Shown here piece after piece: positions 20,590-28,185 of a stretch of 28,276 bases of DNA; position 1 is the first letter of the stretch, and every line of letters begins with the position of its first letter. The notes below the pieces were generated by a model, which was not told the DNA's origin, searched no databases, and saw only the letters and a program-made list of their open reading frames with translations. The stretch spans positions 1 to 28,276 of the IMG/VR virus record IMGVR_UViG_3300030333_002958; one strand, 5' to 3'. Source of the DNA: a virus. The position numbers and the translations under genes are program-made.

Positions 20590-23500
20590 TATCGCTGGCT
20601 TGTCCCGCCAAGATCGTTTACTTAAGCGCAAGGAGTCCATGAGAGACTTCCTCAAGGCCAATCGTCAGGCAGGAGAGTATTTCCTAAGTCAGAACGACGA
20701 GGGCAAGGAGAGACTAAAGGGGATGTACTACTCTAAACTGATAGAGAAGAACCCAGACTTTGGTAGGTTTGTAGTTGGTGAGACTTCACGCAAATCCTAC
20801 TCACAAATGTACACAGGAGGTACAGGTCAAGTTACTGAGACTAAGGAACCTGTCTACGCAGAACTGTATGATGACAAGACTGAGTACCTCTATGATGCTG
20901 TAGACAAGGGATTGATTGAGCCTGTTGAACTAGATAGAGACACTACTTCATTTATTGCTGGAGTTGCAAAGGTACGTGGGTCCACCAAGGCAAAGATACT
21001 CCAGATGCGTGCGCGTGACATTGCAGAAGAGATGGGTATCGGACAAGGACTTGCAAGAGCAGGAGGACTTACTACTGGCATATTTAAACCTTTTGCTGAC
21101 GTTGCTGTAGCCGGATATGAAGCAGTAGGTGGAGACACTACCGAACGCACTCAGACTCAGGCACTACTAGCAGCGGCATATCCAGAGCGAGTGGCATTTG
21201 AGAATTGGGGTCAGGTACTTGGCCTGTTAGGTGGGAGTCTTGCTGTCTATAATAAACTTGGTCAAAAGGGTCTAGCAACAGTAGTACGCAAGGAAGGTGG
21301 CAAGAGAAGTATTGCTGCTGGTGCTTTGGCGGCTACTGCTGGTGCTGAGTTTGGGCTAGGGTTTGCTTACAATTCACCAACGCTATTAGGCGAAAGCAGA
21401 GTAATGAGCGGCATCGAGGCAATGTTCCTTGGTTCTGCTCTGAATCTTGCAGTAGATGCGGTCTTGCCGTTGCGTGGTATGAATAAGGCACAGGCTACTG
21501 AGTACCTTGATGAACTTGATCCACCTAAATGGAAAGAGATTAGCGAGGGCATTTCAGTTAAGTCCGATGAAGCAATGCCTTCACCTCAGAACGTGGAACT
21601 AGCAGAACAAGTACGTGACGCACAAACTCCTGGTATGGTTCCATTGCGAGAATCACTGGAGCAATCAGAGCAAGCCGGACAAAGTTTCAACCAACTGCAA
21701 GGAGACTTAACCGCAAGAGATTTACAGCAGAGCCTTGAAGCAAACCAACTTGGTACACCGACATCGACACCTATCAATCAGGGCGCAGGTGGTGCTGTTA
21801 CCCCAGAGATGGAACGTATCCGGCAGATCGATACACAGATTGACACCTTAAATAACCGTGAACGTGTACTCAATGAGCGCAGAGGACTGTCTAAGAAGGA
21901 AAGAGGTCGTCTTAATACTGAAAGGAAGTCTCTGGTCGCAGAAAGAACACAACTACAATACAATCCTGCTTTAACCAGAGAAGAACAACTTGCTGAAGAG
22001 GCAATGCCAGGAAGTGTCTTGGGAATACAACCATACATCCTATCAAACACTCCAGAGATGCGAGCGAGAGTAATGAAGGAACTACTACTGCGCTTCTCAG
22101 GTGGTACTGCTGGTGCTTTCTTTACTGACCCTGAAGAGGATGGAATTGGTAGAGGACTTGGTTTTGCATTAGGTTTTATTGCTGCTGACCCACAAGCTTT
22201 AAAGTCTATCGGTAAAATACTACCGGAGAAGATTAGGAAACCAACGGGAGAAGCACTTACATCTGCATTAGAACCCTTGGATCAGCGACTCCTCAAGATT
22301 AGTCCCAAGATATTTAATGCACTGAGGCGCATGGAGTTGCAGCAGTTGTCGGCTAACAAGGAAAACCTAGATACTGCTTTACCATTTTTTGATAAACTCA
22401 ATGAGGTCAAGAAAGCTGGTGATGCATCTAAGCAAGACCTTGAAGACTTAACGCTGGCAATATTCAACCGTGATGTTTCCGCAAGGGATGCTATCTTTAA
22501 CAAGATCGATGCAAGTGGTACATTGTCTTCTAGTTATGGTGACATTGAGACCATGCTCAGTAGGCTAAGGCAAGACGCACTAGACACTGGAATGGATATT
22601 AAGTTCCTTCAGGATTACTTCCCTAGAGTCTTGCGCGATTACGATGGGTTGAAGAAATCAAGAGGATTTAAGGATACCAGTGAGTACACAAAGGAACTAA
22701 GGAACTTCCAGAAAGAGTTCAATCGCAAGCCAAACGCGCAAGAACGTGCAGACATTGCCAACAAGTTGATCATGGCTAATAATAAGAACGCTGGACCGAC
22801 TTACGGTAAGGAGCGCAAATTAGACACACTTGTTAAATCTGATCTAAAGTATTACTCAAACCTAGAAGAAGCATTAGGTGCGTATATCTTTGACATCACA
22901 AGGCGCATATCAAAACGCAGATTCACAGGGGCAAACTTCAAGGGTGGCACTACGCAAACACAGGTAAGTCCACTTGGAGATAAGTTTAAAACCAAAACAA
23001 TACCAAAAGATCAGCAAAGTATTATCGGTGATACAATCGGTGCGGAAGTTGATGAGATGGTAGACTTAATGCGTGCAAGTGGTGAGATAAATGAGGCACA
23101 GGTTAATGAAACTATAAATCTTCTGAAGGCTAGACTTGTTGAGGGAGACATTGGACCTAGTGGCGCATGGTCTGCATACCGCAATATGCACTACCTAACA
23201 ACTATTGGTAATCCTTTTTCTGCTGTAACTCAGGTTTCTGATATTGCAACGGCAGCAACCAAGAACGCATCGGCAACTGGCAACGTCTTAGGTAAAGCAC
23301 TTCGGGGTAAAGGTTTTGATATTAAGCCGGAAGACTATGGACTGGTTGATGTAGCCGAGGATATGATGAATCCTGGTAAAACAGGCAAGTGGCTAGAAAA
23401 GTCTCTTAAATACAGTGGGTTCAAGGCAATGGATCGCATCGGTAAGGCAACTCATCTAAGTAGTGCATACCAGAGACTAAAGAAGGCAGCATCAGCACCG

Positions 23501-24280
23501 GAAAATAGTGCAGTATTTCAGAAGTTTAAGCAGGAACAATTGCCTAGATTTGGAGATGAGTTTGAAGACTTGGTTAGCGCATTACGTAACAGTGATAAGT
23601 CCAATGAAAACCTACGTCTCGCAGTGTTTAACGAGTTAGCCGACATTCAGCCTATCACCCTATCTGGTATGCCCGAACAGTATGTAAAGATGAAGGGGGG
23701 TAGGTTACTTTACGCACTAAAAAGTTTTACTATCAAACAAGTAGACTTCATGCGGAAGCAAATGCTGGATAAAATAGCTAAGGCCAAGACTCCAGCAGAG
23801 GTCAAAGAGGGTGTAGGTAATTATGCTCGCTACCTTGCCTTGTTTGGTGGGACTACGATGGCAGCGAATACCTTTAAAGACTTTGTATTGGGCCGAGAAA
23901 TAACTCTGGACGATGCTGCCACAGATGCATGGATGCAAGCGTTTGGTTTAACACGTTACAGCATATACAAACTTAGAGACTTTTTTGACAAGGGAAGTAC
24001 AGATAGCATCCAAAGAACCTTTGGTAACATTCTATTCCCGTCTCGCGCCCCAGGTGACTTAATTGATGATACCAGCAAACTGATCAAGGGGGAGATTAAA
24101 GGTATCGAAGATGTAACCTCACTGCGAAATGTACCTATTGTTGGCAAGGGGCTTTACTGGAAAATCGGTGAAGGCAAAGAGAAGTTACGCAAACGCAAAG
24201 CAAGAAACATCCCCAGTAAGACATTTAACTCAAACCTAGGTGGTAGTGGATTAGGTTCCAATCTAGGTGGTGACTTATAG
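20567..24280 (+). CDS. Giant internal virion protein, 1237 aa
   Basis: 1237 residues from ATG 20567 (MAIKATDSIAGLSRQDRLLK); an upstream in-frame ATG at 20525 would overlap the previous gene further. Mostly helical. Early GGLTTGIFKPFADVAVAGYE and Gly/Ala-rich stretches (GGSLAVYNKLGQKGLATVVR, GALAATAGAEFGLGFAY) could insert into membrane. A later segment (YRNMHYLTTIGNPFSAVTQV, about 875 on) resembles large ejection proteins. I looked for a lysozyme or transglycosylase motif and saw none. By size and position it parallels T7 gp16, the core ejection protein. Confidence 0.65.
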   Translation: MAIKATDSIAGLSRQDRLLKRKESMRDFLKANRQAGEYFLSQNDEGKERLKGMYYSKLIEKNPDFGRFVVGETSRKSYSQMYTGGTGQVTETKEPVYAELYDDKTEYLYDAVDKGLIEPVELDRDTTSFIAGVAKVRGSTKAKILQMRARDIAEEMGIGQGLARAGGLTTGIFKPFADVAVAGYEAVGGDTTERTQTQALLAAAYPERVAFENWGQVLGLLGGSLAVYNKLGQKGLATVVRKEGGKRSIAAGALAATAGAEFGLGFAYNSPTLLGESRVMSGIEAMFLGSALNLAVDAVLPLRGMNKAQATEYLDELDPPKWKEISEGISVKSDEAMPSPQNVELAEQVRDAQTPGMVPLRESLEQSEQAGQSFNQLQGDLTARDLQQSLEANQLGTPTSTPINQGAGGAVTPEMERIRQIDTQIDTLNNRERVLNERRGLSKKERGRLNTERKSLVAERTQLQYNPALTREEQLAEEAMPGSVLGIQPYILSNTPEMRARVMKELLLRFSGGTAGAFFTDPEEDGIGRGLGFALGFIAADPQALKSIGKILPEKIRKPTGEALTSALEPLDQRLLKISPKIFNALRRMELQQLSANKENLDTALPFFDKLNEVKKAGDASKQDLEDLTLAIFNRDVSARDAIFNKIDASGTLSSSYGDIETMLSRLRQDALDTGMDIKFLQDYFPRVLRDYDGLKKSRGFKDTSEYTKELRNFQKEFNRKPNAQERADIANKLIMANNKNAGPTYGKERKLDTLVKSDLKYYSNLEEALGAYIFDITRRISKRRFTGANFKGGTTQTQVSPLGDKFKTKTIPKDQQSIIGDTIGAEVDEMVDLMRASGEINEAQVNETINLLKARLVEGDIGPSGAWSAYRNMHYLTTIGNPFSAVTQVSDIATAATKNASATGNVLGKALRGKGFDIKPEDYGLVDVAEDMMNPGKTGKWLEKSLKYSGFKAMDRIGKATHLSSAYQRLKKAASAPENSAVFQKFKQEQLPRFGDEFEDLVSALRNSDKSNENLRLAVFNELADIQPITLSGMPEQYVKMKGGRLLYALKSFTIKQVDFMRKQMLDKIAKAKTPAEVKEGVGNYARYLALFGGTTMAANTFKDFVLGREITLDDAATDAWMQAFGLTRYSIYKLRDFFDKGSTDSIQRTFGNILFPSRAPGDLIDDTSKLIKGEIKGIEDVTSLRNVPIVGKGLYWKIGEGKEKLRKRKARNIPSKTFNSNLGGSGLGSNLGGDL

Positions 24281-24618
24281 TGGACCCAGCAAATCCCATT
24301 GATGCATACCTCAAGGACTACCTCCAACATCTAATATGGGTAGGTCTATCGCTGGTCGTATGGATGCTCATCAAAGACTTGTTGGCCAAACTCGCCGCAG
24401 GTATTTCTTTTTATGCCAGCCCCAATTGGAGCGTAGGAGACGAATGCATCATCGACGGCAAGCGAGCCATTATCAGCAGCATCGGCATCCGCACAACCGT
24501 CTTTCAAATTAGATTTAATGGTGAGGTCAGGTGGAGGTTTGTTCCTAATGACAAGATTACCGAGTTAACGCTGGAGAAGGTGGTGGATCTACACAGTTAC
24601 TCAGAAAAACAAAAATAA
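24280..24618 (+). CDS. Miniature MscS-like channel domain protein
   Basis: 112 residues from GTG 24280 (TAGTG overlap). One membrane helix (about 18-38, HLIWVGLSLVVWMLIKDLLA) leads into SPNWSVGDECIIDGKRAIIS, IGIRTTVFQIRFNGEVRW and VPNDKI. That is the order of the pore helix and beta-domain of MscS mechanosensitive channels (VGD-I, I-x-R-T and PN motifs). The usual TM1 and TM2 sensor helices and the C-terminal cage are missing, so it is about a third of full length. It might assemble into a small pore, bind host MscS, or serve in lysis or exclusion; none is shown. Sits after the giant virion protein. Confidence 0.7.
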   Translation: MDPANPIDAYLKDYLQHLIWVGLSLVVWMLIKDLLAKLAAGISFYASPNWSVGDECIIDGKRAIISSIGIRTTVFQIRFNGEVRWRFVPNDKITELTLEKVVDLHSYSEKQK

Positions 24619-24619
24619 G

Positions 24620-25354
24620 ATGAAGACATTTGTGTTCGCATCGGACCTGCACGGGGACCACCAGAACCATGCTGCCGTAGATGCACTACTTACGTTCTGC
24701 GAACACTATCAACCTGAAGTCAAAATCTTTGGTGGTGACTTATTCGACTTTCGTGCGATCCGGCGCAATGCCAGCAAGGCCGAGCAGAACGATAGCATGG
24801 CAGCAGACGTAGAAGCCGGCATGGATTTCCTAGACAAATTTCGTCCTCACGTATTCCTACGAGGCAACCATGATGAGAGAATCTGGGATGTGGCTAGGTT
24901 CACAGAAAACGGACTGGTCAGAGACGCTGCTGAGACGGGCATAAAGGACATCACCTCCAAGGTTAAGAGCATCAAGTGCAAAATGATTCCCTATGACAGT
25001 CGCATCGGAATATACAAGCTGCACAAGTTAGTTTTCCTGCATGGTTTTCACGCTGGAGCCTATGCCACAAAAAGGCACGCAGAAGTTTATGCACCCGCTG
25101 GTGGTTGCGTACTGCATGGACACACTCACAGCATACAGTCTGCCAGCATAGCTAGGTTAGGAAATAGTGAGGGTAGGGCAGTAGGTTGTCTTGCCAATTT
25201 AGACCCTGAGTACAACCGTCACCAGACTGCACGATTAATGCACCAACATGGGTTCGCATACGGTGTAGTCGGCAGAGAAGGGTGGGAAGTATTTCAGGCA
25301 AAACCAGACAGTGCCGGCAAGTGGCATGTCGCAACAAGTATAATGGAGATATGA
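24620..25354 (+). CDS. Calcineurin-like metallophosphoesterase
   Basis: A 244-residue enzyme of the calcineurin-like phosphoesterase superfamily, using two metal ions. Motifs: SDLHGDH (D9, H11), GGDLFDF (D40), RGNHDE (N83, H84), FLHGFHAG (H141) and LHGHTHS (H166, H168, H170). All five metal/catalytic blocks are present and the length is normal. Substrate unknown; relatives include nucleases, nucleotide phosphatases and UDP-diacylglucosamine hydrolases. It begins one base after the MscS-like stop and ends on an ATGA with the next gene. It may act on host or phage nucleic acid at the end of infection. Confidence 0.85.
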   Translation: MKTFVFASDLHGDHQNHAAVDALLTFCEHYQPEVKIFGGDLFDFRAIRRNASKAEQNDSMAADVEAGMDFLDKFRPHVFLRGNHDERIWDVARFTENGLVRDAAETGIKDITSKVKSIKCKMIPYDSRIGIYKLHKLVFLHGFHAGAYATKRHAEVYAPAGGCVLHGHTHSIQSASIARLGNSEGRAVGCLANLDPEYNRHQTARLMHQHGFAYGVVGREGWEVFQAKPDSAGKWHVATSIMEI

Positions 25355-25581
25355 GAAAGTGGGCAGACTTCTTACTAAACTTTGACAACGCTACTGAGAC
25401 ACTTCCAGAGGGGGAGAACTGGAAGACGATGCATGAGATTATAGAGGAGTCACCCTGGGGTACTGGCAAGACTAGGAAGGTAGTGATGGAAGCCTTGAAG
25501 AACGATGAAGTGGAGTGTTTCGAGGGATACAAACGTCAAGATACTAGGCTTGTTCGTCAGCGTTGGTATCGGCAGAAATAA
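25351..25581 (+). CDS. Small winged-helix-like protein, 76 aa
   Basis: 76 residues from ATG 25351 (ATGA overlap; GGAG 6 bases before). The sequence KTMHEIIEESPWGTGKTRKV ... VECFEGYKRQDTRLVRQRWY looks like a compact helix-helix-wing DNA-binding unit, but the match is weak. Last gene of the late row; no plus-strand terminator is visible after it. Confidence 0.55.
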   Translation: MRKWADFLLNFDNATETLPEGENWKTMHEIIEESPWGTGKTRKVVMEALKNDEVECFEGYKRQDTRLVRQRWYRQK

Positions 25582-25583
25582 AA

Positions 25584-25619
25584 ACCCCCCTCCAGCCCAT
25601 GCAAAAACCAGAGAGGGGT
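25584..25619 (-). terminator. Rho-independent terminator of int/OB-fold operon
   Basis: On the minus strand ACCCCTCTC (25619-25611) pairs with GAGGGGGGT (25592-25584) with one mismatch, and GTTTTTATTT follows. It lies 25 bases after the stop of the OB-fold gene (25644). On the plus strand there is no T-run, so it works for the minus strand. Confidence 0.75.
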
Positions 25620-25643
25620 AATGATCAGAACCAAACTAAAAGT

Positions 25644-25949
25644 CTAAAAAGGCTCGTCTACAAAATCAGTATCGCTGGCTTGCTGGCCATTGGTATCTAG
25701 TTTCCAAAGTTTCACCTCGGTATACCACTTACCTTGGTACTCATTAGAGGTAGGAAAGCAAGTGACCTCAACCATCTGACCAACCTCAACGGTATCTAAC
25801 TCCTGAAGTTTGGCCTGACTCGCAGAGATCGCTACCTGGTTAGAGAACTTGCCACCAGTCTCGATGACAAATGTCCTTTTTTTAAATGAGCCATTCTTGT
25901 ACGACTCAATTGGTCCCAACGAAACTACTTTACCTTCAGCCTTATACAT
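25644..25949 (-). CDS. OB-fold ssDNA-binding-like protein (DUF3127 type)
   Basis: 101 residues from ATG 25949 (GTG 25952 possible), with AAGGTG about 4 bases before. The OB-fold pattern is EGKVVSLGPIESYKNGSFKK (5-24), RTFVIETGGKFSNQVAISAS, VGQMVEVTCFPTSNEYQGKW and YTEVKLWKL, as in DUF3127-type phage proteins. It ends DTDFVDEPF: acidic with terminal Pro-Phe, like the tip of bacterial SSB that recruits repair proteins. It likely binds single-stranded DNA during replication or recombination. It follows the integrase by 11 bases on the same strand, so they share a transcript. Confidence 0.75.
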   Translation of the reverse strand: MYKAEGKVVSLGPIESYKNGSFKKRTFVIETGGKFSNQVAISASQAKLQELDTVEVGQMVEVTCFPTSNEYQGKWYTEVKLWKLDTNGQQASDTDFVDEPF

Positions 25950-25960
25950 CACACACCTTA

Positions 25961-27121
25961 TTAAAATGGTATCAGGTCAAAGTAAGATGCTGCTGCACGT
26001 TTGTCAACTAATCCTTTATAGTGCCGATTGAGAATGTTCGTTCCAGTGTGACCCATAGTCTCAGCAGTACGTGTCATACCCATCAGAGGACAAGCGTGTG
26101 TAGCGTAAGTATGACGTAATATACTTTGGTATGGCTTTTTAAGTTCAGCCTTCTTCCACAGCTTGCGTCTCCGTGTCTGTGCAGCGTATGCGTCTATGGA
26201 TTTTCCGTACTTCTCAAGGTACTTCCATACGGTCTCTGGAATATCTTCAATAATACGAGGACGCGGAATACCACCAGCGCGTTTAGCAACCTCTCCAGTA
26301 ATGCGGATTTGCCTGTTATCTAGGTCAATGCACTCAGACGGCAGGTTAACGGTCCCACTATCCTCGTCACAAATCTCGGTGGGTCGAAGTCCGGCAAACA
26401 GTCCTAGCGCAAACCGTGAGACACTAGCGCGATCCTCCTTAGCAATTACATCCATGAGTCTCTGCGTCTCCTCAACAGTCAGGAAGTTCTTCTTAGGTTG
26501 GTCCTGGAGCCGCTTAGTAATCCGTGGCAACATCTTCACGGGGTTCACATTGCAGGGCATGTCGGCTTGTAGAACTACCCAGTCAAAGAACTTACCGAGA
26601 ACTACCTTGTGCTTATTTAAATAACTATGGGAACTCTCCTCACGAATCGCCAGTAACCAGTCATGGATGGAACCGGCATCAACCTCTCCGACATCTAGAT
26701 CGCCAAACTCCTCACGGATGCGAGGTAAGGCAGATCCCATGTCCTTCCAGTATTTGTGCTGCCATTCGCGACTAGCAACCTTCTGATACCAGTGATGCAA
26801 AGAATCATCAAGTGTGCTACCTGTTTTATGGTTAGGAGTCGCTGCATATTTTTGTGCAAGTTGAACGAGTATATCCAAGTCACCGACTAACGCGACACAC
26901 TTTTTAATCTTGTCCTCTTGTTGGGGTGTAAATGAACGTGCTTGACCTTGGGAGATTTGTTTGCCGTAAGTTTTTCCCCAAGCAATTGCATCGGCTTTTA
27001 GCCTGAATCGCTTCTTCTTTTTCTTGTTACCGACCATGTACTCAACGACCCACCTTTCGGCCTTTGATTCGTGTGATAACCAGACTCCTTTATATCCTAA
27101 TGCATTGTTTGAATTTTTCAT
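25961..27121 (-). CDS. int: Tyrosine-family integrase
   Basis: 386 residues from ATG 27121 (15 bases after leader copy 7; a further 20-residue N-terminal extension is possible but would skip the leader). A N-terminal module (GYKGVWLSHESKAERWVVEY, then KKKKKRFRLKADAIAWG, residues 9-49) looks like an AP2-type DNA-binding arm domain. A SAM-like core-binding domain (about 100-185) follows, then the catalytic domain with R246 (GLRPTEI), K280, R336 (SILRHTYATH), H358 (MGHTG) and Y368 (NRHYKG). The first His of the H-x-x-R motif is Ser (S333). It shows that the phage is temperate. No attP core was identified. Confidence 0.93.
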   Translation of the reverse strand: MKNSNNALGYKGVWLSHESKAERWVVEYMVGNKKKKKRFRLKADAIAWGKTYGKQISQGQARSFTPQQEDKIKKCVALVGDLDILVQLAQKYAATPNHKTGSTLDDSLHHWYQKVASREWQHKYWKDMGSALPRIREEFGDLDVGEVDAGSIHDWLLAIREESSHSYLNKHKVVLGKFFDWVVLQADMPCNVNPVKMLPRITKRLQDQPKKNFLTVEETQRLMDVIAKEDRASVSRFALGLFAGLRPTEICDEDSGTVNLPSECIDLDNRQIRITGEVAKRAGGIPRPRIIEDIPETVWKYLEKYGKSIDAYAAQTRRRKLWKKAELKKPYQSILRHTYATHACPLMGMTRTAETMGHTGTNILNRHYKGLVDKRAAASYFDLIPF

Positions 27122-27136
27122 GTTGTTGATCTCTTG

Positions 27137-27146
27137 GTTAATGGTT
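27137..27146 (-). promoter_or_regulatory. AACCATTAAC leader, copy 7
   Basis: On the minus strand AACCATTAAC, then CAAGAGATCAACAAC, then the integrase ATG 27121. It shows the leader is not limited to the small unknown genes at the left end. Confidence 0.65.
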
Positions 27147-27323
27147 GGTGGGGAAGCAGCAGACAAGCAGACTGTTAACAATTCATCACCTCACCCTATG
27201 TGTGTCAACTTGATGCAGTATGGTATTAGTCGGGCTTATTCAGGGTATGTGCTGGTATCATACGTTACAAGGTGTGGTAAAATGGTATTGCTGTAAGGTA
27301 AAACAAATCTACAAATTGCAAAC
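27147..27323. promoter_or_regulatory. Divergent int / xis control region
   Basis: For the plus strand, TGGTAAAAT (27275-27283) is a good extended -10; transcription would start near 27290 and reach ATG 27324. For the minus strand, TTGACA (27208-27203) lies 17 bases from TGAATT (27185-27180), a modest promoter for int. Between and around them are TGGTATTA (27223), TGGTATCATAC (27253-27263) and TGGTATTG (27283), which could be operators. No att core recognised. Confidence 0.4.
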
Positions 27324-27521
27324 ATGAGTATGAGAGATGTAAATGTAATCAGTTTGGCAGAGGCTAAGAAGATACTAGGCTTTGCTAGTCATAAGAGTGT
27401 ATATAAATTGGCCGAGAAAGGTTTGCTTACGCCACTGAGCAATGAGGTGTATGCGTATAAGAAGTGGGACCGTGCCGAGGTTGAGAAGGTAGCCGAACTT
27501 CGCAGAAAGGGTTGGGCATGA
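27324..27521 (+). CDS. Excisionase-like / MerR-type HTH protein
   Basis: A 65-residue protein, MSMRDVNVISLAEAKKILGF then ASHKSVYKLAEKGLLTPLSN and a final DRAEVEKVAELRRKGWA. The pattern is a winged helix-turn-helix of the excisionase / MerR N-terminal type: [IV]-x-L-x-E-A-x-x-x-L-G, then S-V-Y-K-L. Next to the divergent integrase, it is a good candidate for the directionality factor that favours excision, or for a repressor of int. ATG 27330 is an alternative start. First gene of the early row, with an extended -10 upstream. Confidence 0.7.
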   Translation: MSMRDVNVISLAEAKKILGFASHKSVYKLAEKGLLTPLSNEVYAYKKWDRAEVEKVAELRRKGWA

Positions 27522-27952
27522 CTGAGTTTTTCGTAAGGTGCATACCCTCTAACTCTTCGCACCAAGGTTCCCTGCGTATATTAAAAAAGAAAGATGGCAG
27601 TCAGTTCGTTGGCAAGTTTGCGAGCAGTAAAGCAAAGAAATGGGAGAACGAATTACTGACGTTATTTGCACCACATGCGCCAAAGTTAGTACCAGATTGT
27701 CCGGTGATGGTATCATGTGTGTGGGTTTTCCCGTGGAGAAAGTCTGAGACGAAGAAGAATCGGGCCAGAGGATTATTACCAAAAGACACGAAGTCAGATG
27801 CGGATAATCTCTGGAAGGGGATTGGTGATGTCCTCACGCGCCTAGGGTTTTATAAAGATGATAGCCAAATCTACGACCTCCAGCTCAAAAAGTTCTGGGG
27901 AGACGATACTGGCATCGGGATTGTGGTGAAGGAGTGGGACGGAGATGCGTGA
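27518..27952 (+). CDS. rusA: RusA-like Holliday-junction resolvase
   Basis: 144 residues from ATG 27518 (ATGA overlap; the upstream TTG at 27512 is less likely). The C-terminal pattern KSDADNLWKGIGDVLTRLGF (92-111), YKDDSQI and a final Lys is the RusA signature: K-x-D-x-D-N...D-x-L...DD-x-Q-[IV]. D94, D96 and D114/D115 would bind Mg. RusA dimers resolve four-way DNA junctions during recombination-dependent replication, and packaging needs branch-free DNA. It overlaps the next gene by 8 bases. Confidence 0.85.
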   Translation: MTEFFVRCIPSNSSHQGSLRILKKKDGSQFVGKFASSKAKKWENELLTLFAPHAPKLVPDCPVMVSCVWVFPWRKSETKKNRARGLLPKDTKSDADNLWKGIGDVLTRLGFYKDDSQIYDLQLKKFWGDDTGIGIVVKEWDGDA

Positions 27953-28184
27953 TATAGCAATTGTTCCCAATAAAGACGGCAAAACCTACGACATCCGCAC
28001 GATGCTGAAAGGTTGGGGTATAGTCGGGCCGAGGCTACTGAAGCAAAAGTACACCCAGGAGTTACCTGCACACAAGGGTCTAACTATAGAGGAAGCACTA
28101 GCGGCATTGCCCATATGGCAGAAGTTTGTCGATGAGCAGGACAAGCGGATTAACCAAAGCGCACGTAGGAAGGCGAGGAGGTAG
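27945..28184 (+). CDS. Unknown basic protein, 79 aa
   Basis: A 79-residue protein, MRDIAIVPNKDGKTYDIRTM ... with a basic C-terminus (INQSARRKARR). A middle helix-rich region (IEEALAALPIWQKFVDEQDK). No family recognised. Its place between RusA and a cytosine methyltransferase suggests a DNA-metabolism role. AGGAGG at its end provides the ribosome-binding site of the next gene. Confidence 0.6.
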   Translation: MRDIAIVPNKDGKTYDIRTMLKGWGIVGPRLLKQKYTQELPAHKGLTIEEALAALPIWQKFVDEQDKRINQSARRKARR

Positions 28185-28185
28185 T

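Noticed and set aside
20567-24280. A lysozyme or transglycosylase domain in the giant virion protein
   Set aside because: No convincing catalytic Glu context or known motif was visible by eye; only structural comparison could settle it.
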